Positions 1 to 8,860 of a stretch of DNA of 64,000 nt are shown here, piece after piece. The stretch covers positions 1,364,001 to 1,428,000 of the forward strand of contig NZ_FOOQ01000001.1 of assembly GCF_900113245.1 (NCBI RefSeq), written 5' to 3'. The notes beneath the pieces were generated by a model. That model made no database searches and was not told the DNA's origin. It worked only from the letters and a program-made list of their open reading frames with translations. Every line of letters starts with the position of its first letter. Position 1 is the stretch's first letter. Origin of the DNA: Halopelagius inordinatus (GTDB taxonomy: Archaea > Halobacteriota > Halobacteria > Halobacteriales > Haloferacaceae). A program made the position numbers and the translations under genes.

Positions 1-50
1 CCGGTCTCGTGGCGACGGTTACGTTCTCGACCATCCTCCCGATGGCGTAA
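1..50 (+). CDS. 3' end of a membrane protein gene (partial)
   Basis: One frame is open from the window edge to a TAA at 48-50 and gives a short hydrophobic tail ending in LPMA. Such a tail suits the last membrane helix of a transporter, for example an AEC-type permease. Only about 16 codons are visible, so the family is a guess and even coding status is uncertain. Confidence 0.4.
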   Translation, partial: GLVATVTFSTILPMA

Positions 51-370
51 CCGTCTCGGCCCGTCGCACCCCTCCGCCGTAACGGAGCGAAACGCGGACC
101 GTTCGGTCGAACCGAGCGACTCTCTTTTCACCGTGTCACCGTCGATGTGTGCGCACTAGCGGACGCCTCGGCGAGGCCAACGGAGGACCCGAACCGTTCG
201 CGCGGTCCGACGTCGCCGTGTTCTGCGTCGCGACGACGAGAGAGACGCGTCCGCGGGACAGGAGATGCCGAAGGGAGTTCGGCTCGCCCCTCCGGAGGCC
301 TTTCGGCGGTCGAACCGCAAGAGACGGCGTGTCTCGGGAACGATCGAAACAGCCGACGGAGTCGCTCGAC
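51..370. other. Intergenic stretch, no convincing gene
   Basis: About 320 bases between the partial upstream tail and the flavin monooxygenase. The monooxygenase frame stays open upstream to an ATG at 149, but that extension is arginine-rich and low in acidic residues, like noncoding high-GC DNA. It is not included in the gene. No RNA gene or clear repeat is seen. Confidence 0.5.
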
Positions 371-1477
371 GTGACGGTGTCCGGCGGGTCGATGGGCGGA
401 CTGTTCACCGGCCTCGCCCTCCGAAGCGCCGGACACGACGTGACGGTTCACGAGCAATCGACGGGACGACTCCGGAGTCGGGGGGCGGGAATCGTCGCAC
501 AGCGGAACGTCCGTCGGTTTCTCGGCCGTCACGCCGCCGCCGCGCCCGAGGAGATAACCACGGCGTCCAGCGAGCGACGGTATCTGACGCGGGACGGCGA
601 CGTCGAACGGTCGGCGGCGGAGTCGATGGCATTTACGTCGTGGGACGCCGTCTACCGGCGACTCCGGGCGGCGTTCCCGGACGACCGGTACCGCACGGGC
701 GAGGAAGTCGTCGCCGCCGACTCCGAGACGGCAACCGCCCGGCTTGCGGACGGGACCGAACTGTCGGCCGACCTGGTGGTCGTCGCCGAGGGGGGTCAAT
801 CCTCGACGCGCCGGGACCTGTTCTCGGACGTCGACCCGGAGTTCGCCGAGTACGTCGCGTGGCGGGGCGTCGTCTCCGAGTCGGACCTCTCGGCGGCGGT
901 AGTCGATGCGTTCGACGACCGGTTCGTCTTCTATCAGGGATCGAACCACCTGATTCTGGCGTACTTCATCCCCGGCGACGACGGCGGTACCGCCCCCGGG
1001 ACGCGCCGCCTCAACTGGGTCTGGTACGACAGCCTCGAACGCCGCGACCGAACCGCCGTCTTCACCGACGCGGGCGGCACCGAACGGACGGTCACCGTCC
1101 CGCCCGGACGCCTCCGAGAGTCGGTCCTCGACCGGCAACTGGACCGTGCGGAGTCGGAACTCCCGCCGGTGTTTACGACGCTCGTAACGGAGACGACGGA
1201 CCCGTTCGTCCAAGCGATATACGACCTGACCGTGCCGCGGATGACCGTCGGCCGAGTATGTCTACTGGGTGACGCCGCGTTCGTCGCCCGCCCGCACACC
1301 GCCGCGGGGACGGCGAAAGCCGCCGGTGACGCCGTCGAACTCCGACGGGAACTCGACCGACGCGAGACGCTCGGGTCGGCGCTCTCGGCGTGGGACGACG
1401 CCCGTACAGAGTACGGGAACCGACTCGTCGAACGCGGCAGACGGATGGGGCGAGAGCGGTTGGGTCTCGGCGAGTGA
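371..1477 (+). CDS. FAD-dependent monooxygenase (PHBH/salicylate hydroxylase-like)
   Basis: Likely NAD(P)H- and FAD-dependent aromatic hydroxylase or related oxidoreductase, cytoplasmic. The N-terminus has a Rossmann beta-alpha-beta with a GGSMGG variant of GxGxxG. The C-terminal third has the family's second FAD motif (LLGDAAF followed by RPHTAAG). At about 368 residues it has the family's usual length. The GTG at 371 is chosen because the flavin fold begins immediately after it; in-frame starts back to 149 exist but add non-acidic sequence unlike haloarchaeal protein. The substrate cannot be told from the sequence. It stands alone, with the next gene 42 bases downstream on the same strand. 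Confidence 0.8.
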   Translation: MTVSGGSMGGLFTGLALRSAGHDVTVHEQSTGRLRSRGAGIVAQRNVRRFLGRHAAAAPEEITTASSERRYLTRDGDVERSAAESMAFTSWDAVYRRLRAAFPDDRYRTGEEVVAADSETATARLADGTELSADLVVVAEGGQSSTRRDLFSDVDPEFAEYVAWRGVVSESDLSAAVVDAFDDRFVFYQGSNHLILAYFIPGDDGGTAPGTRRLNWVWYDSLERRDRTAVFTDAGGTERTVTVPPGRLRESVLDRQLDRAESELPPVFTTLVTETTDPFVQAIYDLTVPRMTVGRVCLLGDAAFVARPHTAAGTAKAAGDAVELRRELDRRETLGSALSAWDDARTEYGNRLVERGRRMGRERLGLGE

Positions 1478-1519
1478 GCGGTCACCAGTTTCTTCGGCGC
1501 TCGGAGTCACTCTCCGAGC

Positions 1520-2155
1520 ATGTACGTGCTCGTCGCCGGGTCGCACGGTCAAGTCGGACAACACGTGACGAGAATCCTCGCAGAGAGCGACTACGACGTC
1601 GGCGGGATGGTTCGCGACGAGTCGCAAACCGAGGATATCGACGCCTTGGGAGCCGAACCGGTCGTCGCAGACCTGACCGAGGACGTCGCACACGCCGTCG
1701 AGGGTGCCGACGCCGTCGTCTTCGCCGCCGGGTCCGGCGGTGAGGACGTGTGGGGCGTCGACCGCGACGGCGCGAAGAACCTCGTCGACGCCGCCGAGGA
1801 CGAGGGCGCGACGCGGTTCGTGATGTTGAGTTCGATAAACGCCGACCGCCCCGAATCGAGTCCCGAGGCGCTTCGGGAGTATCTGCGCGCGAAGGCCGAA
1901 GCCGACGACTACCTCCGAGAGAGCGACCTGACCTACACCGTCGTCCGCCCGGGTCCGTTGACGAACGAGGAGGGGACCGGACGCGTCGAAATCGGAGCGG
2001 AGATAGACCGAGACAGCGCCGAGATCCCCCGCGAGGACGTGGCTCGAACGCTCGTCGCAGCGCTCACGGCCGAACCGACCCACGGGAAAACGTTCGAACT
2101 CGGCTCCGGCGACACTCCGATAGAGAAAGCGGTGCAGAGTCCGCCGGACGAGTGA
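1520..2155 (+). CDS. NAD(P)-binding atypical SDR (NmrA/YwnB-like)
   Basis: A 211-residue Rossmann protein starting MYVLVAGSHGQVGQHV, with a GxxGxxG-type dinucleotide motif within the first 15 residues. Family members are NAD(P)H-binding proteins acting as reductases, epimerases or redox sensors. A short tail after the nucleotide fold (VVRPGPLTNEEGTG) is typical of the YwnB/YtfG-like group. It follows the monooxygenase by 42 bases on the same strand and may be cotranscribed. The specific reaction is unknown. Confidence 0.8.
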   Translation: MYVLVAGSHGQVGQHVTRILAESDYDVGGMVRDESQTEDIDALGAEPVVADLTEDVAHAVEGADAVVFAAGSGGEDVWGVDRDGAKNLVDAAEDEGATRFVMLSSINADRPESSPEALREYLRAKAEADDYLRESDLTYTVVRPGPLTNEEGTGRVEIGAEIDRDSAEIPREDVARTLVAALTAEPTHGKTFELGSGDTPIEKAVQSPPDE

Positions 2156-2342
2156 GCGGCCGATCCGTCCCCGACGCACAGTCTTTCCGACGTCACCGGT
2201 CGGCCAGGTTTGCGCAATTTGAACCATATATGATAACTGTTATACGCCAGTGGACGGATTGCGTTGAGAGGCCGTATTATCCGATTAGCTGTTAATTCGG
2301 CTGCAATTAGTGGTACATGCGTACCACCGGAGAAACCACAAC

Positions 2343-2945
2343 ATGTCAGAAAAGAACTATTTGCGTGCAGCGACTGGTCGGCGTACGGCGCTACGAACGA
2401 TAGGCGGGGCCATCGCGTTCGGTGTCGGCCTCGGAAGTGTGGGCTCTGCGGCCGCAGTACACGAGGAGAGCCACCAAGAGAACTACGCCGATATCAAGTT
2501 CAACCCCCAGCGGACGACCGGAGAGTCCGTCCGGGTCGCTCGATACGAACCGAAAGGCGACGGGTTCATCACGATTCACACGTGGGACCTGATCGAAGAA
2601 CAGAACGGCTCCGACACGATCTGTGGCGTCTCCGGGTTGTTCGAACCGGGAGAGTACTCCAACGTAGAGGTTCAACTCTTCGACGACGGAACCGGGTATT
2701 CGCCCGCTTTCGGCGACCGAGAGCGACTCGAGGAAGATCAACCGCTCGTAGCCGTCCCGCACAGAGACAGAAACGACAACGGCTCGTTCGACTTCGTGAC
2801 CGAAGAGAATCCGGCACACGCCGACATCCCGTTCACCAACGGGACGCAGGTCAGAGACGACCTCCCCGTCGACGGCGCGACCAACGACTGGGCCGACGTC
2901 AAGGTCGTTTCCGACAACAGGAACGACGGCACCTCCGAGGACTGA
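2343..2945 (+). CDS. Tat-exported protein of unknown function
   Basis: A 200-residue precursor. The N-terminus carries a twin-arginine signal (TGRRTALRTIGG, then a hydrophobic alanine/glycine stretch ending near GSAAAVHEES), the standard export route in haloarchaea. The mature part is acidic and beta-rich with no catalytic motif that I recognise. It contains NGSFDFV and an ADIPF segment. The ATG at 2343 is chosen because the Tat motif then lies at the usual distance; a start at 2310 is also in frame. An A/T-rich promoter region lies upstream at about 2215-2250. Confidence 0.75.
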   Translation: MSEKNYLRAATGRRTALRTIGGAIAFGVGLGSVGSAAAVHEESHQENYADIKFNPQRTTGESVRVARYEPKGDGFITIHTWDLIEEQNGSDTICGVSGLFEPGEYSNVEVQLFDDGTGYSPAFGDRERLEEDQPLVAVPHRDRNDNGSFDFVTEENPAHADIPFTNGTQVRDDLPVDGATNDWADVKVVSDNRNDGTSED

Positions 2946-3104
2946 GGTAACGCGCACGAGGGCCACCGGCCACAGTCCGCCGACCGATCGACGTTTTCTT
3001 CGAGAGGATATCGCGACGAACCGCGTGAGTCCGCGGTAGCGTCGTCCAGCGATAGGCCACTAGCTCCGCTGGACGAGTGGTCGGTGAGCCACACCCGCGG
3101 GGTC

Positions 3105-3116
3105 GTATATATACCA
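3105..3116 (+). promoter_or_regulatory. TATA-like box before the alpha/beta hydrolase
   Basis: CGTATATATACC stands out in GC-rich sequence about 55-60 bases before the ATG at 3169. It implies a short 5' leader of about 30 bases. Confidence 0.45.
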
Positions 3117-3168
3117 CCGTACCTATCCGGCACCAATCACTCCCCGCGGCGCGCGAAATCGATAGTCG

Positions 3169-4056
3169 ATGACAGCGAAGAGTTCCACGTCGCCTCGCTC
3201 GGATGCGGAACGCGATGCCGACAGAACGGTCACCGTCTCGCCGGACGGCGATGGGGACATCGCGTACGCGGACTACGGTCGCCCCGACGGCGCTCCGGTC
3301 GTTTTTCTCCACGGGACGCCCGGGTCGCGAAAGCTCGGCTCGCTGTTCGATTCGGCGGCCGACGAGACCGGCGTTCGCGTCCTCGCGCCCGATAGACCCG
3401 GATACGGTCGGTCCGACCCGCGGCCGGGCCGGTCGGTGCGAGACGCCGGAGCGTTCGTCGGTACCGTCCTCGACGACGCCGACGTGCAGACCGCCGGTCT
3501 CGTCGCGTTCTCCGGCGGCGCGCCCTCCGCACTCGCGACTGCGGCGACGCGGCCGAACCGGGTCGAGAGTGTCGATATCGTCTCCGGGGCGACGCCGCCC
3601 GACGTCGGCGGAGAGACGCCAGCAGTCCAGCGGTTTCTCGCTCGACTGGCGACGACGACGCCCGCCGTCCTCCGCGGCCTCTTCTACGGGCAGGCGTGGG
3701 TTGCAGACCGTCTCGGCCCGTCGGTCGTCGTCTCGCAGTACACGGCGGACGCCGAGTCGATTCCGAACCCCGAAGCGGAGGTGATCAGAGCGGACTTCGT
3801 CGAGGCGTTCGCTCGCTCTCGACGCGGTGCCGTGACCGAGTTCCGGAACGCGGCGAGGGACTGGGGAGTCCGCTTCGAGGAGGTTACGACTCCCGTCCGC
3901 TTTTGGCACGGGGACAGCGACGCGAACGTGCCGATAGGCGGCGTCAGACGCCTCGAAAAACGGCTACCGAACGCTCGTCTGCGGGTTCTCGACGACGCCG
4001 ACCACTTGGAGACGCTCCTCCGATGCATCCCCGACGTGATGGAGCGACACCGATAG
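3169..4056 (+). CDS. Alpha/beta-fold hydrolase
   Basis: A 295-residue cytoplasmic alpha/beta hydrolase. Visible marks are the oxyanion-hole HGTPGS near residue 48, the strand-turn LAPDRPGYGRSD, a nucleophile elbow VAFSGGAPSA (serine in SGG), a late acid region FWHGDSDANVPI and the catalytic histidine in DDADHLETLLR. This is the set expected of the proline-iminopeptidase/esterase-like group. The substrate is unknown. A TATA-like sequence lies about 55 bases upstream. Confidence 0.85.
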   Translation: MTAKSSTSPRSDAERDADRTVTVSPDGDGDIAYADYGRPDGAPVVFLHGTPGSRKLGSLFDSAADETGVRVLAPDRPGYGRSDPRPGRSVRDAGAFVGTVLDDADVQTAGLVAFSGGAPSALATAATRPNRVESVDIVSGATPPDVGGETPAVQRFLARLATTTPAVLRGLFYGQAWVADRLGPSVVVSQYTADAESIPNPEAEVIRADFVEAFARSRRGAVTEFRNAARDWGVRFEEVTTPVRFWHGDSDANVPIGGVRRLEKRLPNARLRVLDDADHLETLLRCIPDVMERHR

Positions 4057-4146
4057 GTCGGCCGCCGAGTTCTCGCCGAGGCGGGCGTCGAACCGGCGAC
4101 CACGGTGTTTGATATGCGAACCGAGCGAACGTCGTTCGACGGCGGC

Positions 4147-4791
4147 ATGAAACGCATCCAGTTTTCGGTCCGTTACCCGGACCGGTTCGTCCACCCGCTT
4201 CAACGGCGGATTATGGAGGAGACGCCGATTACGCGGGCCGAGTTGCTGATGTGGAGTCCGACGGACGACGCGGCGACGTTTCTGTGGTTCGACGGGGACC
4301 GAGAGGCGACCGAGACGGTCGTCGGCGGTATCGACTCGCTCCTCGCGAGCGATTTCGTCGAGGACGACGCGGGGACGTACGCGTTCCTCAGACAGGACGA
4401 GTACGAGTTTTCTGCGGCGTTGCTCGACACTATCGCGAGTTCGGGCGTCATCTTCCTCCCGCCGGTCGTGTTCCTCGCGACGGGCGACGTTCGGTTCGAG
4501 GCGGTCGGGGAGACGGCGGCGCTCAGTTCCTTTCACGACGAACTCTCCGAGTTCGGTAGCCTCACCGTCGAACGGGTCCACGAGTTCGAGCGAATGCGCT
4601 CGCCGTCGCGCCTGACCGAACGACAGCAGGCGGCCCTGGAGGCGGCGGTCGAAGCGGGCTACTACGAAATCCCTCGTGAGGGGTCCGTCGCGGACGTCGC
4701 TGCGGTCCTCGACTGTTCGCCGAGCACGGCGGGGGAACTGGTGCGGAAAGCCGAGGCAGCGGTCATCGGTGGCTACGTCGAGAGCGGGTGA
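4147..4791 (+). CDS. Bat-type helix-turn-helix transcriptional regulator
   Basis: About 214 residues from the ATG at 4147, which opens with MKRIQFSVRYP as usual for haloarchaeal Bat-like regulators. The N-terminal half is an uncharacterised sensor region. The C-terminal 55 residues (LTERQQAALEAAVEAGYY, then GSVADVAAVLDCSPSTAGELVRKAE) form the bacterio-opsin-activator HTH domain. It should bind DNA and control nearby or unlinked genes; the ligand and targets are unknown. In-frame starts at 4105 (GTG) and 4114 (ATG) would add 11-14 residues. Confidence 0.85.
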   Translation: MKRIQFSVRYPDRFVHPLQRRIMEETPITRAELLMWSPTDDAATFLWFDGDREATETVVGGIDSLLASDFVEDDAGTYAFLRQDEYEFSAALLDTIASSGVIFLPPVVFLATGDVRFEAVGETAALSSFHDELSEFGSLTVERVHEFERMRSPSRLTERQQAALEAAVEAGYYEIPREGSVADVAAVLDCSPSTAGELVRKAEAAVIGGYVESG

Positions 4792-4866
4792 CCGGAGTCG
4801 GCGTGTCCGATCGGCGACGAGGGACGTGACCCGCCGTCGGGCCCCGCCCGAGTCGGGCGACGGCCG

Positions 4867-5334
4867 TTACCGACCGTCCTGTCGCGACTCGTCGACTTCG
4901 GTTTTCACGACGGTCGCCGGGCGCGCGGTCAACCGGAGGACGCGGTCGGTGACGCTCCCGAGAAGCGCGCGGTACTCGTCGGGTCGGCGTTTGGTTCCGA
5001 GTACGAGCAGGTCCGCGTCGTGGTCGTCGGCGTACGCCACGATAGTCTCGGCGGGGCGGCCGTGGCGTATCGCCGTCTCGACGTCCACGCCGACCTCAGA
5101 CGCTCGGCGACGGAGGTCCGAAAGCGTCTCCTCTCCGTGCTCTTCGAGGCCGTGTTCGGGGCCTTCGGCTTCGTCGACGTACTCGTCGCCGCTGTACGCG
5201 GTCACGACGTCCTCGTCGACGACGTAGAGCGCGTGGAGGACGGCGTCGTGCGCGACTGCGAGGTCGAGTGCGTGCGATTCAGCCCGATCAGACGCGACCG
5301 TTCCGTCGGTCGAAAGCAGAATCCGGTCGTACAT
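4867..5334 (-). CDS. Universal stress protein (UspA family)
   Basis: A 155-residue single-domain Usp. It opens with MYDRILLSTDGT and carries the ATP-binding glycine motif as LVLGTKRRPDEYRALLGSVTDRVLR (G-2x-G-9x-G pattern partly kept: LGTKRR...LLGSVTDRV). This matches nucleotide-binding Usp proteins, although the usual GxxGxxG core is altered to GTKRRPD. Role inferred: stress tolerance. It is convergent with the Bat-type regulator, and a possible promoter lies toward the SHOCT gene. Confidence 0.88.
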   Translation of the reverse strand: MYDRILLSTDGTVASDRAESHALDLAVAHDAVLHALYVVDEDVVTAYSGDEYVDEAEGPEHGLEEHGEETLSDLRRRASEVGVDVETAIRHGRPAETIVAYADDHDADLLVLGTKRRPDEYRALLGSVTDRVLRLTARPATVVKTEVDESRQDGR

Positions 5335-5844
5335 TCGTTTCCGATTTCAGAGGCGGGTACAATAAAATCCGCTTTCGATTCTCGGGTCTCAGGAGGCGAA
5401 CGACCGCGTCCGGACGTTCCGACCGTCTGCTCGGCCAGTCGGGACGCGGGGATAGGTTCCCGTACGGCCGCGAATCCCGACGAAACGTCGTTCGTGGTCG
5501 CGGCCCTCCATCGGTATCGGGTGGCCGGTGGCTCACTCTGGACTCTCCTCACGGTCCGCGAAGGCCCGCGACAGAAACAGTGCGTCTCACCGTCGCGTGT
5601 CGCTTCCGACTCGCTGTCGTCGGTCCCATTCCGCAGACAGGGTTGCGGCACCGGCCGGACGTACCGATGCCACGGTGGGAGACGGACGAGAGAAACATCG
5701 GGGTTTTGCAATATGTTGTTCGGTGGCTATCGAACCATGTATTCGAAACTTTCAGTCCAAAATATATCGGGAACGAGAGTCGCAACTGCATTGAACCGCG
5801 AACGCGTACACGACGGTAGACGCGGACTCACGGAGGGACGACAT
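5335..5844. other. Intergenic region with A/T-rich promoter stretch
   Basis: About 510 bases between the divergent Usp and SHOCT genes. No frame looks like acidic haloarchaeal protein. Bases 5700-5780 are strikingly A/T-rich (TTTTGCAATATG, CCAAAATATATCGGG) and probably hold the SHOCT-gene promoter. The frame of the SHOCT gene remains open through here, but the translation is arginine-rich and judged noncoding. Confidence 0.5.
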
Positions 5845-6225
5845 ATGCCCGAACATACGGACGACAGACGACTGGTGACGATAGCTCTCGTCGTCGGTGC
5901 GATCGTTCTCCTCCCGGTGTTCCTCGTGGGCTTCGGGATGCTGGGATTCGGATCGATGATGGGCGGCACGTGGGGCGGCGGAATGCGGGGAACCGGAGCG
6001 ATGCCGGGATGGGTACTCGTCGGCATCGTGGTGCGAATCCTGTTGCTCGCCGCCCTCGTCGCCGGTGGTTACCTCCTCTATCGGGCGGTCACCGGCGGCG
6101 AGACTGACTCGGATCAAGCGCTCGAAGAGCTTCGGCTCGCGTACGCGCGCGGAGAACTGACCGACGACGAATACGAAACGCGGCGCGAAGCGCTCGAACG
6201 CGATACGAAATCGCGATCAGACTGA
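5845..6225 (+). CDS. Small membrane protein with C-terminal SHOCT domain
   Basis: 126 residues from the ATG at 5845. Two membrane helices (about 10-35 and 54-78) flank a glycine/methionine-rich loop (FGSMMGGTWGGGMRGTG). The last 40 residues are a SHOCT domain (LEELRLAYARGELTDDEYETRREAL), a short helical module thought to mediate oligomer or membrane-protein contacts. The frame is open far upstream but only this part looks like protein. It lies just outside the candidate metal island and runs toward it. Confidence 0.82.
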   Translation: MPEHTDDRRLVTIALVVGAIVLLPVFLVGFGMLGFGSMMGGTWGGGMRGTGAMPGWVLVGIVVRILLLAALVAGGYLLYRAVTGGETDSDQALEELRLAYARGELTDDEYETRREALERDTKSRSD

Positions 6226-6445
6226 TCCGAGGGGTGACGGAGCGTCGTCTGGTCGCGTTCGCCACGAATCCGGTCTCCGGCCTCTCGTTCCCGGGGACGA
6301 CGCTGTCCGAGGCGCTCTGACCCCCTTCGAGCGTAATCGAAAGGAGACGCGGGGATGACCCGTCGCGGGCCGAAATTCTCCCGGGGCTTTCCTCATCTGC
6401 GAACCGCGCTATGCAGTGCCGTAATCGCGAATCAACCCGAAGAAG

Positions 6446-6456
6446 TGGGCGCTGCA
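6446..6456. repeat. Copy of tRNA-Arg 3' end (candidate attachment site)
   Basis: TGGGCGCTGCA is identical to 9552-9562, the discriminator base plus acceptor 3' strand and start of the T-arm of tRNA-Arg(UCG), in the same orientation. The copy lies on the 3' side of the tRNA, where tRNA-targeting archaeal integrases leave a partial duplicate. It is short, so chance cannot be excluded. Confidence 0.45.
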
Positions 6457-6463
6457 AGCTCTG

Positions 6464-6481
6464 GTTCGACTATCGAACGAA
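6464..6481. repeat. Quasi-palindromic repeat, left copy
   Basis: GTTCGACTATCGAACGAA matches 9466-9483 at 17 of 18 bases. The core TTCGA...TCGAA is an inverted repeat. It could be an operator or a recombinase-arm site flanking the ATPase/Usp segment. Confidence 0.5.
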
Positions 6482-6552
6482 TCGACCTTTCAGGCGTGAG
6501 GCGTCCGAATTCGGCCGGCTCAAAACGGCATTTCTGGCAGCTCTGGACCGGG

Positions 6553-8733
6553 TCACCCACGATAGCCGAGCAATCGAAGGCCGTTCAGCGAGACGAGAAC
6601 CGTCGAGCCTTCGTGACCGACGACCGCGAGTGGGAGCGGGATTCCCCGGAGGAGGATTGTGCCGACCATGAGAGCAATCGCGCCGAAGGCGATAGCGAGG
6701 TTGATCGTGAGCGTCCGTCGGGTCTTCCGCCCCAGTCCTAGGACGTACGGAATCTTGCTGAGGTCGTCACCCATCAACACCACGTCGGCGGTGTCGAGTG
6801 CGACATCGGTCCCCGCACCGCCCATCGCCACGCCGAGGGTTGCTGTGGCGAGCGCCGGCGCGTCGTTGACGCCGTCGCCGACCATCGCCACGTTCTCGTA
6901 GCGATCGACCAGGTCTTCGATGGTCGCCACTTTCTCCTCCGGCAGCAGTTCAGCTTGGACCTCGTCGATGCCGACCTCGTCGGCGATTTGCTGTGCGACG
7001 CGCTCGTTGTCGCCTGTCAGCATCACGATGTGCTCAACCCCGAGTGAGCGGAGGTCGTCGATCATCTCGGCAGCGCCCGGTCGAACCGTGTCGGTGAATG
7101 CGAGCCATCCTAAGACGGTGATGTCGACATCGTGCTCCCGGGCGACTATGACGCTCGTTTTTCCCTCCGACTCTAGTTCTCTGAGTCGGTCTAACCCTGG
7201 TTCGAGACCATCGATTGGTGCGTCTCCGACCACGGTCTCGAAGTAACTTCGATTTCCGATGTGGATGCTCCCGTCTTCAACATCAGCTTGGACCCCCTTC
7301 CCGGCGACTGACTGAAACCGTTGTGCGCTGGGCACGTTCAACGACTGCTCTTCTGCCGCCGTCACAGTCGCGCGAGCGAGATGATGCTCCGACCGGGCTT
7401 GCACCGCAGCTGCGAGTGAGAGCAAATCGTCGTCAGTTACTGCACCGTCGTCCACACCCTCACGGACGAACACGTCGGTCAACTGCGTATCACCCTGTGT
7501 GAGTGTGCCGGTCTTGTCGAACGCGACTGCATCGATTTTCGCCGCGGTCTCGACGTGCTCGCCGCCCTTGAACAGGACGCCCTGTCTGCCGCCGGAGGCG
7601 ATAGCCGAGAGGACCGCCGCGGGCGTCGAGATAATGACCGCACACGGTGAGGCAGCGACCATCAGCGTCATCGCTCGGTAGAACGTACTCGTGAACTCGC
7701 TGCCGAGTGCAAGCGGTATCCCGATAGCCGCGATCGTGAGCGCGAACACGCCGAGGACGTACGGTTGTTCCAGGCGGTCGATGAGCCGCTGTGTGGGTGC
7801 CTTCTCGCTTTGGGCCTCTTCGACCATGGTGATGAGGCGGCTGATCGCCGATTCGTGGGCCTGTCTGGTGACTTCGATTTCGAGACTTCCGCTCTCGTTG
7901 ATCGTCCCGCCGAACACCTCGTCGCCGGGTTCCTTCGGCACGGGAACCGACTCGCCGGTGAGCGAGGCCTGATCGACCGTTCCCTCGCCGGACGTCACCA
8001 CGCCGTCGAGTGGAATTTTGTCGCCTGGACGGACGACGAACACGTCACCGACGGCGACCCCGTCGATGGGAACCGTGACCTCCTCACCGTCACGCAAAAC
8101 CTGCGCTTCGTCCGGCCGCATCTCGACGAGTGACTTGATTGCCCGGCGCGAGCGGCCGATCGCGTAGTGTTGGAGTGTGTTTGACAGCGAGAACAGGAAG
8201 AGGAGCATCGCGCCCTCGAACGGGGCCCCAATCGAAAGCGCACCGAGCGCAGCGACGATCATCAGCAGGTCGATATCGACCCGGCGGTGACGGAGCGTCT
8301 CGATCGCTCCTTTGAGCCCGTACCAGCCGCCGAAGACGTACGCGACGCCATAGCCGGCCCACATGAGGAGTGGCGGGCCGTCGAGCCACCCTGTCGCCAG
8401 GCCGGTCACCATACCAAGTAGTGTCAGACAGACGAACGCTGCCTCCCGTCTGAGTTCCGAGCGAGGGGTTGCCTCATCGGGTGCCGTGTCGGACTCGTCT
8501 TGGATCGAGACGTCACGGTCGCGGACTGCCTGTCTGAGCGTTTCCTCGGAGGTGGCGCTTTCGTCGTATGTGATTCGAACGCTCCCCGTTCGGAACGAGA
8601 CATCGACGTCGCGGACGCCGGGTTTGTCTTGGAGATGTCGTTCGAGTGCTCGCGCCCCAGCTTCGCCACGACCGCCTCGTCTCTCGATCTGGACTGTACA
8701 CGTCGATAGCGGGGGCGATTCAGTAACGGTCAC
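6553..8733 (-). CDS. P1B-4-type heavy-metal-exporting P-type ATPase
   Basis: A 726-residue ATP-driven metal efflux pump in the cytoplasmic membrane. Order: degenerate HMA-like domain (1-80), two leading helices, actuator domain with TGES (259-262), SPC in the transport helix (362-364), phosphorylated aspartate in DKTGT (406-410), TGDN (573), GDGVNDAPA (619-627) and HEGST in the last helix (707). SPC with HEG(S/G)T is the signature of the P1B-4 subgroup, whose members export Co2+, Zn2+ or Fe2+; CPC-type copper or zinc pumps differ. The HMA domain lacks CxxC (RGGRGEAG), and the near-invariant HP of SEHPLA reads HH (449-450 region). The start is GTG. Base use is more A/T-rich than in neighbours. 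A Usp gene follows upstream on the same strand. Confidence 0.93.
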   Translation of the reverse strand: MTVTESPPLSTCTVQIERRGGRGEAGARALERHLQDKPGVRDVDVSFRTGSVRITYDESATSEETLRQAVRDRDVSIQDESDTAPDEATPRSELRREAAFVCLTLLGMVTGLATGWLDGPPLLMWAGYGVAYVFGGWYGLKGAIETLRHRRVDIDLLMIVAALGALSIGAPFEGAMLLFLFSLSNTLQHYAIGRSRRAIKSLVEMRPDEAQVLRDGEEVTVPIDGVAVGDVFVVRPGDKIPLDGVVTSGEGTVDQASLTGESVPVPKEPGDEVFGGTINESGSLEIEVTRQAHESAISRLITMVEEAQSEKAPTQRLIDRLEQPYVLGVFALTIAAIGIPLALGSEFTSTFYRAMTLMVAASPCAVIISTPAAVLSAIASGGRQGVLFKGGEHVETAAKIDAVAFDKTGTLTQGDTQLTDVFVREGVDDGAVTDDDLLSLAAAVQARSEHHLARATVTAAEEQSLNVPSAQRFQSVAGKGVQADVEDGSIHIGNRSYFETVVGDAPIDGLEPGLDRLRELESEGKTSVIVAREHDVDITVLGWLAFTDTVRPGAAEMIDDLRSLGVEHIVMLTGDNERVAQQIADEVGIDEVQAELLPEEKVATIEDLVDRYENVAMVGDGVNDAPALATATLGVAMGGAGTDVALDTADVVLMGDDLSKIPYVLGLGRKTRRTLTINLAIAFGAIALMVGTILLRGIPLPLAVVGHEGSTVLVSLNGLRLLGYRG

Positions 8734-8860
8734 GCAGTCTCTCCATACCGTATGTGTTGGTTTTGCATTGTCGGTCTATCACTGTGTCCTCGTCTGACCG
8801 CATACGAGAGCGGATTGTCGAAACTCCGGGACGTCCTCCTGTCCTTTTGGTCCGAGCAAC

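Larger units (their letters stand above)
6226..6552. other. Intergenic region containing candidate island boundary
   Basis: About 327 bases with no convincing gene. It contains the 11-base copy of the tRNA-Arg 3' end (6446-6456) and, 7 bases on, an imperfect palindrome (6464-6481) that recurs near the tRNA. Confidence 0.5.

Noticed and set aside
149-370. Start of the flavin monooxygenase at 149
   Set aside because: The extra 74 residues are basic and precede the nucleotide-binding strand that normally opens the protein.
4075-4110. Possible tRNA T-arm-like sequence (GTCGAACCGGCGACCACGG)
   Set aside because: No acceptor stem or anticodon arm can be formed around it.
5020-5844. N-terminal extension of the SHOCT protein frame
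   Set aside because: The translation is arginine-rich, not acidic, and overlaps the Usp gene; only the part from 5845 looks like protein.
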